From: Bacteroidaceae bacterium
GTDB taxonomy: Bacteria > Bacteroidota > Bacteroidia > Bacteroidales > Bacteroidaceae
Direction of reading: 5' to 3'
NCBI GenBank assembly: GCA_017633615.1
Contig: JAGBPB010000088.1
Coordinates: 1 to 30,403, forward strand
Length of the DNA stretch: 30,403 bases
Part shown: one piece after another, positions 24,575 through 30,403 of the stretch
Layout of the letters: each line of letters starts with the position of its first letter
How positions within the stretch are numbered: the stretch's first letter is position 1
Made by a program: the position numbers and the translations under genes
Notes under the pieces: generated by a model
Seen by the model: only the letters and a program-made list of their open reading frames with translations
Told to the model about the DNA's origin: nothing
Database searches by the model: none

Positions 24575-26272
24575 ATGCTTGCGATGGAGATAACACGGCT
24601 GATTGAACGGTGTAGACAAGGGGATGAAGATGCCCTTGGCGAACTTTATAAGGCATACGCTCCGAGGATGAAGAGCGTATGCCGACGTTATTTTCCGGAC
24701 GAGCCTACGGTTGAGGATGTGCTGCATGACGCTTTCATTATTATACTTACATCATTTGACAAACTGAATGATACGGAGAAGGCGGAATCGTGGATGATGG
24801 CCATTGTAAGGAATGTGGCGTCAAAATACAAAGACAGGCAGAAGGCAAGGCCCACCGTGATGCTGGAAGAGACGGCCGAGGCGGAAACACTGGCAACGGA
24901 TGACGAACAGAACGGAGTGCGCGGGGTCCCGCTGATGGAGGTGATGCGACTGATAGACAGCCTGCCTGACGGATACGGGAAAGTGTTCCGTCTTTCTGTG
25001 TTCAAGGGAATGACCCATAAGGAGATTGCACATTCTCTTGGCATTGAGCCTCATTCCTCATCATCACAGCTGGCACGTGCCAAGAAGATGCTCCGCTCAC
25101 TGATGTCAAAGTATTGGATCCTGCTGTTGGCGCTGATAGCCAACATCACGTTCTTTATGCTCAAAAAAGACAATCCTGTCATGGATGAGGAGAAGCCTGG
25201 AACAGAAAGACACGACGGTGAAATACGGCAGCCTGCTGTGCCTGAGGAGAATGAGGGACCGAGGGTTATGCGTACTCCTGTACAACTGGCGACTATTGCA
25301 GATGACACCCTGCAGACTCCTTCTGACCTGAATAATGATAATGACACGCCACTTGAAACGGTTAATGTCCTTGCTGCTACTGAAGAGCAGGAAGATACCG
25401 TACAATCTGTTTTGAGGATAACAGACAATCCAAAGGATGAAACCGCACAATTGACATTCCGGTATAAGGATGTCAAAACCACAGAGAATAAGAGATGGAC
25501 GGTGCTGCTTGCCTACTCCGGAGGGTTTGACAATCTTGACAGGTTGAACCAGCCTTACAGCATCAAACCGGAACGGAATGCCATGTGGCAGGATCCGGGC
25601 GGTCATAGTTCAACCATTCCGAGCAGTATAGAGAACTGGAGCGACTATGCGGATTATCTGGCCAATAACCCGGGGGCAGTCAGTGCACAAACCCGAAGCA
25701 GTGTGATGCAGATTGCCATAAGGAACTCCAGTATCCCGGGCAGCGAGGAGGACAGGATAAGACGTGACAGCCACCACAGTATGCCGGTAACCTGGTCTGT
25801 TTCCTTGAAGTACAGGCTTGATGACCGTTGGGGCATAGAGACAGGATTGAGCTACAGCTGTCTCAAGTCTGATTTTGAAATGGGCACAGGTGGCAATATG
25901 ATAAACGAGCACCAGACTATCCATTATATAGGTGTGCCGGTTAAGGGTCTCTACAACCTGATTGAAAAGAAGCACTGGAGCCTGTACGGAGGTCTAGGAG
26001 TGACGACGGAGATACCGATTTACTCACAGATACGTTCTGACTACTATCTGGATGGACAGTACAAGGCAAGTGAAGAGACGGTCATAAGTGCTCCATGGCA
26101 GTTCTCCGGCACGCTGGGTGTAGGCCTGCAGTATAAGATAACACCGAGCATAGGCCTGTTTACTGAGCCGGGCATACAATACTTTATACCTACAGACAGC
26201 AAGGTTGAGACTTACCGCACGGAACATCCGTTCTCATTAACACTGCCTGTGGGCTTGAGATTCACATGGTGA
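24575..26272 (+). CDS. ECF sigma factor fused through a membrane helix to an outer-membrane beta-barrel
   Basis: This 565-aa protein has three parts. Residues about 5-180 are an ECF-type sigma-70 factor: region 2 (LIERCRQGDEDALGELY ... TVEDVLHDAFIII, SWMMAIVRNVA) and region 4 (IDSLPDGYGKVFRLSVF, GMTHKEIAHSLGI). One membrane helix follows at about 180-196 (YWILLLALIANITFFML). A polar linker runs to about 300, and a porin-like beta-barrel (about 305-565) ends with LRFTW, the C-terminal aromatic typical of outer-membrane proteins. Such fusions are known in Bacteroidetes, but how one chain reaches from RNA polymerase to the outer membrane is unclear. A TTG 30 nt upstream could extend it; the ATG at 24575, with AAGAAAGG upstream, is preferred. 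A lipoprotein gene follows. Confidence 0.85.
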   Translation: MLAMEITRLIERCRQGDEDALGELYKAYAPRMKSVCRRYFPDEPTVEDVLHDAFIIILTSFDKLNDTEKAESWMMAIVRNVASKYKDRQKARPTVMLEETAEAETLATDDEQNGVRGVPLMEVMRLIDSLPDGYGKVFRLSVFKGMTHKEIAHSLGIEPHSSSSQLARAKKMLRSLMSKYWILLLALIANITFFMLKKDNPVMDEEKPGTERHDGEIRQPAVPEENEGPRVMRTPVQLATIADDTLQTPSDLNNDNDTPLETVNVLAATEEQEDTVQSVLRITDNPKDETAQLTFRYKDVKTTENKRWTVLLAYSGGFDNLDRLNQPYSIKPERNAMWQDPGGHSSTIPSSIENWSDYADYLANNPGAVSAQTRSSVMQIAIRNSSIPGSEEDRIRRDSHHSMPVTWSVSLKYRLDDRWGIETGLSYSCLKSDFEMGTGGNMINEHQTIHYIGVPVKGLYNLIEKKHWSLYGGLGVTTEIPIYSQIRSDYYLDGQYKASEETVISAPWQFSGTLGVGLQYKITPSIGLFTEPGIQYFIPTDSKVETYRTEHPFSLTLPVGLRFTW

Positions 26273-26350
26273 TAATATTTCTTTTGTCTGGAAGTGCAGT
26301 CTTTCTGACACATGGGGTACTATATGGATAGAGAGTGAATCCAAAATGTT

Positions 26351-26358
26351 TATTTTTG
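26351..26358 (+). promoter_or_regulatory. Possible -7 element before the lipoprotein gene
   Basis: TATTTTTG matches TAnnTTTG, 22 bp before the ATG at 26381. No clear -33 TTTG. It suggests the lipoprotein can be transcribed separately from the sigma-barrel gene. Confidence 0.4.
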
Positions 26359-26380
26359 CATTAGTTTGACAAAAGGAATT

Positions 26381-26941
26381 ATGAAGAAAGTGTTTGAAAC
26401 CCGTGTGTGGACCATGGTGATAGCCATGATCGGCGTTCTGATGTCTGTGACGGCCTGCAGCCTTGACAGCGGCGAGCCGGAGAAACCTTTTACTACCGAC
26501 CCTGTTGAGGGAGCGACAAAGCTTTACGTATGTGGCATAGGTTCACCGGAAACAAAGGCTGCCGACAATATATTATTTACGGAGCATGAGATTGAGTGGT
26601 TTGACGTGAACACACGTGAACTTTGTTTCAGCGTTATGGAGACACCCCTTAAAGAGAGGCTGAGCCTGCTGTCAGGTGTTGAGTTCCGTCTGGGTGACTC
26701 TGTGTTGTTTACCGGGAGCACGTTTGTAGGACTGGAATGCAGTCAGGTGTTTGATGACCTGGTGCTCTGCTACGGAAAGATGGACGGAGAGGTTGTTGAT
26801 GACGGCAAGTATTATCTCTATGACTGCTACCCCTTGCAGTACATTGAGGATGAGAGAGTGCAGGCCAACAGGACCAGACGCGCATCACAGTGGAAGACAT
26901 TCCTGAATTATCTTGAAAAAGCTGGAAAACTGAAGAAATAA
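26381..26941 (+). CDS. Small lipoprotein, partner of the sigma-barrel fusion (function unknown)
   Basis: This 186-aa protein has a signal peptide with lipobox SVTAC (Cys24), giving a lipoprotein. The mature part has a mixed alpha/beta pattern (EHEIEWFDVNTRELCF, FRLGDSVLFTG, YYLYDCYPLQYI) and a basic C-terminus (RTRRASQWKTFLNYLEKAGKLKK). No named family is recognised with certainty. The ATG at 26381 is chosen over a TTG 15 nt upstream because it opens the signal peptide directly (MKKVFETRVW). It lies 108 bp after the sigma-barrel gene, and this pairing seems familiar from other Bacteroidales (memory, not checked). A role as sensor or ligand for the barrel is inference. Confidence 0.75.
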   Translation: MKKVFETRVWTMVIAMIGVLMSVTACSLDSGEPEKPFTTDPVEGATKLYVCGIGSPETKAADNILFTEHEIEWFDVNTRELCFSVMETPLKERLSLLSGVEFRLGDSVLFTGSTFVGLECSQVFDDLVLCYGKMDGEVVDDGKYYLYDCYPLQYIEDERVQANRTRRASQWKTFLNYLEKAGKLKK

Positions 26942-26967
26942 TCATTTTTCCGTGCAGTAGTTCGTTG

Positions 26968-27062
26968 CAGTTTAGGACTTTATAAGTGAAGAAGCTCCGT
27001 TCGGAGCATGCTATCAGAACTTCCGGAAGGATAGCATCAAGTTTTTTCACTAATCCTAACTG
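26968..27062. promoter_or_regulatory. Strongly structured two-hairpin intergenic element
   Basis: An outer stem (26968-26977 with 27054-27062, one bulge) and a second helix AGTGAA/TTCACT (26985-26990 with 27046-27051) enclose two hairpins. The first is GCTCCG-TT-CGGAGC (26994-27007). The second is ATGCTATC/GATAGCAT (27008-27015 with 27030-27037), capped by CTTCCGGAAG (27020-27029). Together they form a three-way junction covering nearly the whole gap between the lipoprotein and radical SAM genes, ending 12 bp before the ATG. A six-T run lies inside (27042-27047). It may be a leader RNA, an attenuator or a palindromic repeat. Confidence 0.6.
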
Positions 27063-27074
27063 TAACGATTTTTT

Positions 27075-28136
27075 ATGTATTCTATCTATGACTATGCCCA
27101 TAATGGGATTCTCTATCTGAACAATATTCTTAGACCACGACACAAGCAGCTTTCACAGCTGATGATCTATTCCACCACGGCATGCCAGTCCAGATGCAGG
27201 CACTGCAATATATGGAAGAAGGATGTAGAACATCTGTTGCTTGATGACATAATAAGGATCATGCAGAGCCGGTGCGTGACCAGACATACTACCGTGGGGC
27301 TGGAAGGCGGTGAGTTCATACTGCACCCTCAGGCCGATGAGATAATGGCCTGGTTCAGGGATAACCATCCCAATTATACGCTGCTGTCCAACTGCCTTGC
27401 TGCAGGTAAAGTGATTAACGCCGTACGGCGTCACAAGCCCAGACACCTGTACGTGTCGCTTGACGGTAATCGCGAGACATACCGGCGAATGCGCGGGCGA
27501 GACGGTTATGAACGGGTTATCAGGGTAGTGGAGGCACTGAAGGATGAGGTGCCGCTTTCGCTGATGTTCTGCCTGTCGCCCTGGAACACGTTTGATGACA
27601 TGGAGTTTGTAATTGACGTGGCTAAAAGGTATGGTGTTGATGTGCGTATTGGGATATACGGTACATTGGCTTTCTTTGTTACCACGAGTGGGCTGTTGGC
27701 TGCAGATGACTTCCTGAAACAGATTCCGCAGACGATTCACGACACGAGCGAGAACTTTGACTTTTTGGCGCTTTACGACGAGTGGCGCAACGGGAACCTG
27801 CGTCTGCGTTGCCAGAGTATAATGAGCAGCCTGGTAATACACAGCAATGGTGATGTGCCGCTGTGCCAGAACCTTGATGTTATACTGGGAAATATACACA
27901 ACCAGACGCTTGATGAGATATTCAACGGTGAACCATCATGCAAGACGCAGTGCCGATACTCATGCGATTGTAACGGATGCTGGATTAATTTCCACCGGAA
28001 GTATGACATTATACTAATGCGTAACCTGGAGCGGATAATGCCTAAATGGCTGATTGAAAAATTTTATGGACAATACCGGTGGACCAAGGATAACAGAATG
28101 ACATACAGACAATTTCTAAAGGGGAAGAGACTATGA
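27075..28136 (+). CDS. Radical SAM protein with SPASM-like C-terminal cysteines
   Basis: This 353-aa protein has the radical SAM motif CxxxCxxC as CQSRCRHC (Cys37, 41, 44), which binds the SAM-cleaving 4Fe-4S cluster. The GLEGGEFILHP segment corresponds to the usual GGEP region that contacts SAM. Near the C-terminus a cysteine group (246, 264, 289, 293, 297, 299, 302; CKTQCRYSCDCNGCW) suggests an auxiliary SPASM/twitch cluster. Such enzymes modify peptides, anaerobically mature sulfatases or alter sugars; no precursor peptide is evident. Its stop overlaps the oxidoreductase start (ATGA), so the two are translationally coupled and probably act in one pathway. It is preceded by the structured element at 26968. 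Confidence 0.85.
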   Translation: MYSIYDYAHNGILYLNNILRPRHKQLSQLMIYSTTACQSRCRHCNIWKKDVEHLLLDDIIRIMQSRCVTRHTTVGLEGGEFILHPQADEIMAWFRDNHPNYTLLSNCLAAGKVINAVRRHKPRHLYVSLDGNRETYRRMRGRDGYERVIRVVEALKDEVPLSLMFCLSPWNTFDDMEFVIDVAKRYGVDVRIGIYGTLAFFVTTSGLLAADDFLKQIPQTIHDTSENFDFLALYDEWRNGNLRLRCQSIMSSLVIHSNGDVPLCQNLDVILGNIHNQTLDEIFNGEPSCKTQCRYSCDCNGCWINFHRKYDIILMRNLERIMPKWLIEKFYGQYRWTKDNRMTYRQFLKGKRL

Positions 28137-29158
28137 TTAAAAAGATGATTGAGCGGTATAAGAGAATGCGGACAGAGCACTACCTGAACCAGAGCTACAG
28201 CGGACAATATGCATTTGTAGGGATGGGACAACATTCAATCTGCAACCTGTATCCGGTGCTGAGGTATCTTGGAGTCAGGTTGAAATATATATGTGTCACG
28301 TCTGAGCGCAAGGCCCGGCTGGTAGAGAGCCGGTTTCCCGATGTGAAAGCTACTGTCTTTCTTGATGAGATTCTGGATGATAAGGAGATTGACGGGATTT
28401 TTGTGTCAGCTGCCCCATCAGCTCATTTCCGTATTGCGTCAAAGGTGCTTCATAGCGGCAAGTCTCTGTTTATTGAGAAGCCTCCTTGTGAGACTTTGGA
28501 TGAACTGGAGTTGCTGATAGAGCTCCAGGAGATTAAGGGCTCCAAGGTGGCGATGGTCGGGCTGCAGAAACGGTATGCACCTGCCGTGCAGGTGCTAAAG
28601 AAACGGCTGTGCAGGGAGCATATCACTAATTATGACCTTCACTACTGCACCGGGGCTTATCCTGAGGGTAATGCCTTGCTTGATCTGTATATCCACCCGC
28701 TGGATATGGTGACATACCTTTTTGGCATGGCCGAGGTTCTGGCATGCCGTAAGGTGGCTGACTGCTCATATATCCTGATGCTGCGCCACGGGAATACAGT
28801 GGGGACTCTTGAACTCTCTACTGCATACACATGGACCGATGCCGAGGAAACTCTTTCAGTTTGCACAAGTTCAGGTATATTCCGCCTGGGGAATATGGAA
28901 CGGCTGACATACCGGCCAAGACCCGTTAAACCGTTTTCCGTTCCTATGGAAAAAGTCTTACCGCATCATACGGTTGAGAAAGTTCTGTTCCAGTCCTGTC
29001 ATATTATGGGTGGTCTGACAAATAACCAGGTCTATACCCAAGGGTTTTACGGCGAGATTAAGGCGTTCCTTGATGCGGTTGAAGGTAAGAGTATTGACGT
29101 ACGAAGCAGCCTCCAGATGATTAGAGGATCGTATGAGTTGCTTTCTATTATAGAGTAA
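28133..29158 (+). CDS. Gfo/Idh/MocA-family oxidoreductase
   Basis: This 341-aa protein has a Rossmann-like N-terminal domain (AFVGMGQHS, with a divergent glycine motif), the FVSAAPSAHF strand and the family hallmark IEKPP (114-118). A C-terminal domain follows with DLYIHPLDM, the likely catalytic histidine region. Relatives oxidise or reduce sugars, inositols or nucleotide sugars with NAD(P). The first 25 residues (MIKKMIERYKRMRTEHYLNQ) are an unusual basic helical extension. It overlaps the radical SAM gene by 4 nt. The pair may modify a sugar or sugar nucleotide, but the substrate is not readable. Confidence 0.82.
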   Translation: MIKKMIERYKRMRTEHYLNQSYSGQYAFVGMGQHSICNLYPVLRYLGVRLKYICVTSERKARLVESRFPDVKATVFLDEILDDKEIDGIFVSAAPSAHFRIASKVLHSGKSLFIEKPPCETLDELELLIELQEIKGSKVAMVGLQKRYAPAVQVLKKRLCREHITNYDLHYCTGAYPEGNALLDLYIHPLDMVTYLFGMAEVLACRKVADCSYILMLRHGNTVGTLELSTAYTWTDAEETLSVCTSSGIFRLGNMERLTYRPRPVKPFSVPMEKVLPHHTVEKVLFQSCHIMGGLTNNQVYTQGFYGEIKAFLDAVEGKSIDVRSSLQMIRGSYELLSIIE

Positions 29159-29726
29159 ACAGATATAGCTTGATAGCTCCTAAAAGCAGGAGATTCCTGG
29201 TCTGCAGAATGTAGGTGAGGCTGGCTCTTTGGGGTGACGGTGCTCCGGAAGGAACGCAGTGTAGGCTCGTGGTCCACAGCCTTGGCCGTGGACCTCGGCC
29301 GTAACGGAATGGAAGACTGCATACGGAAGTCCCACTGTGCCTGGCACGCCGGGCTAAGCGAGCCCTGTTTCCAAGCGCACTGCTGCAGGCGGTCCGGGGA
29401 CGTGTGACGCGGGCATTGTGGAGCGGAAGGACTGACGGATGGTGAAGTGGAAGCCGTGCACTGGAATGGAGTACGGGCTGCGTACCGTGGCGCTTGTTGC
29501 AGACTATGATGAGTATGCAACGGACGTGGCCGAATTTTGGCAACGTGCTATGCTCACTTATGTTAGCCACGGTACCCTGACCGTATGGAATGGAAGCGTG
29601 CGGCTGGAACGGAACTATGCGGCAATCCTGAAGCGGAATGATGAACGTGGCCACGTTCACGGACGGCCGGGGAAAACCTGCAGAATGATGCTGTCCTGTT
29701 TATGCGCCCGCGAGGGGGATTGTGGG
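29159..29726. other. GC-rich, hairpin-dense stretch without a convincing gene
   Basis: 568 bp between the oxidoreductase and a small minus-strand gene. Composition is visibly GC-richer than the flanks. Reading frames on either strand give low-quality translations; the longest on plus (29439-29747) does not resemble a known protein. Stems visible by eye: CTCCT/AGGAG (29177-29192), GGTCCAC/GTGGACC (29271-29294), GGGCT/AGCCC (29351-29365), GTACG/CGTAC (29471-29485), ACGGT/ACCGT (29569-29584) and an 18-bp perfect palindrome (29642-29659). CTGCAGAATG occurs near both ends. It may encode a structured RNA or be decayed foreign DNA; neither is shown. Confidence 0.45.
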
Positions 29727-29942
29727 CTACTTGTCCTTTTGCTCTGAGTCTTGCTTAAGCAATCTTTTCCTGAATAAGGTAAGTATAATGAGGATTATAG
29801 AGGCGACGCCATAGATTGTCCAGCATATGCTTTCTAACTTACTACTCCCGGAACCGAAAACACAGTATCCTTTTATTGCAAGACAAATTAGCATGACTGT
29901 CATTGTTATGCTTAGAAAGAGTTGGTAGGTTTTGTTGTTCAT
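29727..29942 (-). CDS. Small two-helix membrane protein, unknown function
   Basis: This 71-aa protein begins MNNKTYQLFLSITMTVMLIC. Two hydrophobic helices (about 8-27 and 38-57) are joined by a short polar loop (FGSGSSKLES), and the C-terminus is charged (RKRLLKQDSEQKDK), consistent with both ends in the cytoplasm. No family is recognised. Its AT-rich coding sequence contrasts with the GC-rich DNA on both sides. The leader upstream of 29942 is AT-rich, as expected for a Bacteroidota ribosome-binding region; no perfect -7 element was found. It could be a toxin-like small protein or an ordinary orphan membrane protein. Confidence 0.6.
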   Translation of the reverse strand: MNNKTYQLFLSITMTVMLICLAIKGYCVFGSGSSKLESICWTIYGVASIILIILTLFRKRLLKQDSEQKDK

Positions 29943-30004
29943 AACGGTTAGAAAAGGATTGTTTTCTGCAAATTAATGGATTATACCTGGTATTTGCAAT
30001 AGAA

Positions 30005-30260
30005 GCCCAGAAGATTCAGCGCACCGGATGGCGGGATGCGGACCGTTGCGGGCCGCACCCTAAAATGAAGCCGGGAACCGGACCGCTGGCGGCTGTGCCG
30101 CCGGGGGGCCGGGGCACGCTACCGAGGAGTGACGCGGAGGCAGTACCTGGAGAGGGACGCTGTGCGGACCCGGAAGGTTGTGCCGGAACGTTACGACCCA
30201 GCACCCGGAAGGGTTGCGCCTGCTGCTGGCAGCAGGAAGCGCAGGTGCGATACATTTGTT
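30005..30260. other. Second GC-rich, hairpin-dense stretch
   Basis: About 250 bp, very GC-rich, with no credible gene on either strand. Visible stems: GGCGGC-TGT-GCCGCC (30088-30102) and CCTGCTGC-TG-GCAGCAGG (30219-30236). A motif CCCGGAAGG(G)TTG(T/C)GCC occurs twice (30169-30184 and 30204-30220). Composition resembles the stretch at 29159-29726, and GTGACGCGG occurs in both. It may be a structured RNA or remnant of a foreign element. The rest of the gene-free interval 29943-30403 is AT-rich leader plus the inverted repeat listed next. Confidence 0.4.
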
Positions 30261-30284
30261 TTTGAGGCCTGACCGACTGATGCC

Positions 30285-30377
30285 GGAGCTATTTAACATA
30301 GTGGGAATTATTATAAAATGACCGAGTGCGGGAGGGCATTTTGTAATAATTAAGGGTTCCATTATGTTACATAGCGG
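30285..30377. repeat. Long imperfect inverted repeat at the right edge
   Basis: An inner 15-bp stem with one G-T pair (30306-30320 with 30337-30351) closes a 16-nt GC-rich loop. After a small internal loop, the pairing continues outward through TAACATAGTGG (30294-30304) and TTCCATTATGTTA (30357-30369), then GCTAT/ATAGC (30288-30292 with 30371-30375). About 35 of 40 positions can pair. It may be a MITE-like element, an insertion-sequence end or a hairpin terminator/attenuator of a gene beyond the window. Confidence 0.6.
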
Positions 30378-30403
30378 AAAAGTCTGCACTACTGATGGTG
30401 AGC

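Noticed and set aside
29242..29262. Possible signal recognition particle RNA core (TCC-GGAA-GGA hairpin)
   Set aside because: Only the GGAA tetraloop stem matches. The conserved asymmetric loop bases around it are absent, and no flanking long helix was found.
29439..29747. 102-codon plus-strand reading frame
   Set aside because: No recognisable family; it lies in hairpin-dense GC-rich DNA and runs into the better-supported minus-strand small gene. Kept as non-coding with low certainty.
30060..30389. 109-codon minus-strand reading frame
   Set aside because: The translation is rich in Pro, Ala and Ser from GC-rich hairpins and crosses the inverted repeat; nothing suggests a real protein.
1..30403. 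tRNA genes, rRNA genes, CRISPR arrays
   Set aside because: None seen: no TTCGA-type T-arm with acceptor pairing, no rRNA-conserved blocks and no regularly spaced direct repeats.

Overview
The window looks like chromosomal DNA of a Bacteroidales bacterium (Bacteroides/Prevotella relatives; family not resolved). The evidence is: promoters of the Bacteroidota type (TAnnTTTG at -7, TTTG-like at -33), signal-peptidase-II lipoproteins, a sigma factor fused to an outer-membrane barrel, a DAHP synthase/AroQ chorismate mutase fusion, a TPR-membrane-HTH regulator, and a tandem-receiver PEP-synthase-like protein. These architectures are familiar in that phylum. No tRNA, rRNA or CRISPR array was seen.

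Layout. 1-2063 (minus): the 5' end of a lipoprotein gene and a membrane-spanning TPR/HTH regulator. 2174-4441 (plus): a monovalent cation/proton antiporter, ending at a hairpin terminator shared with the convergent operon. 12109-4487 (minus): a tightly packed six-gene operon, recJ - recQ - DAHP synthase/chorismate mutase - SGNH lipoprotein esterase - ABC ATPase - ABC permease. 13542-12403 (minus): a secreted C1 cysteine peptidase with its own promoter and terminator. 13652-15798 (plus): a two-domain Rid/chorismatase-like protein coupled to type I asparaginase. 15846-17753 (plus): a secreted C-type-lectin-like surface protein. 19595-17929 (minus): nucleotide-sugar epimerase, a 52-aa rubredoxin and a P5-like muramidase. 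19974-24506 (plus): NADP-type glutamate dehydrogenase, a MITE-like hairpin element and a 983-aa receiver/PEP-synthase-like protein.

24575-29158 (plus) is the most accessory-looking part: a sigma factor-TM-beta-barrel fusion, a lipoprotein, a strongly structured intergenic element, then a translationally coupled radical SAM/SPASM protein and Gfo/Idh/MocA oxidoreductase. After it come two GC-rich, hairpin-dense stretches without convincing coding potential (29159-29726 and 30005-30260), separated by a gene for a small two-helix membrane protein, and then a long imperfect inverted repeat at the right edge.

Best candidates for something new: (a) the sigma-barrel fusion with its lipoprotein, which could couple the cell surface to transcription in one polypeptide; (b) the GC-rich structured non-coding DNA flanking the small membrane protein; (c) the MITE-like element that sits against the start codon of the 983-aa gene and shares its terminal sequence with a second copy 3.6 kb away. 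All functions are read from motifs; no database search was run.
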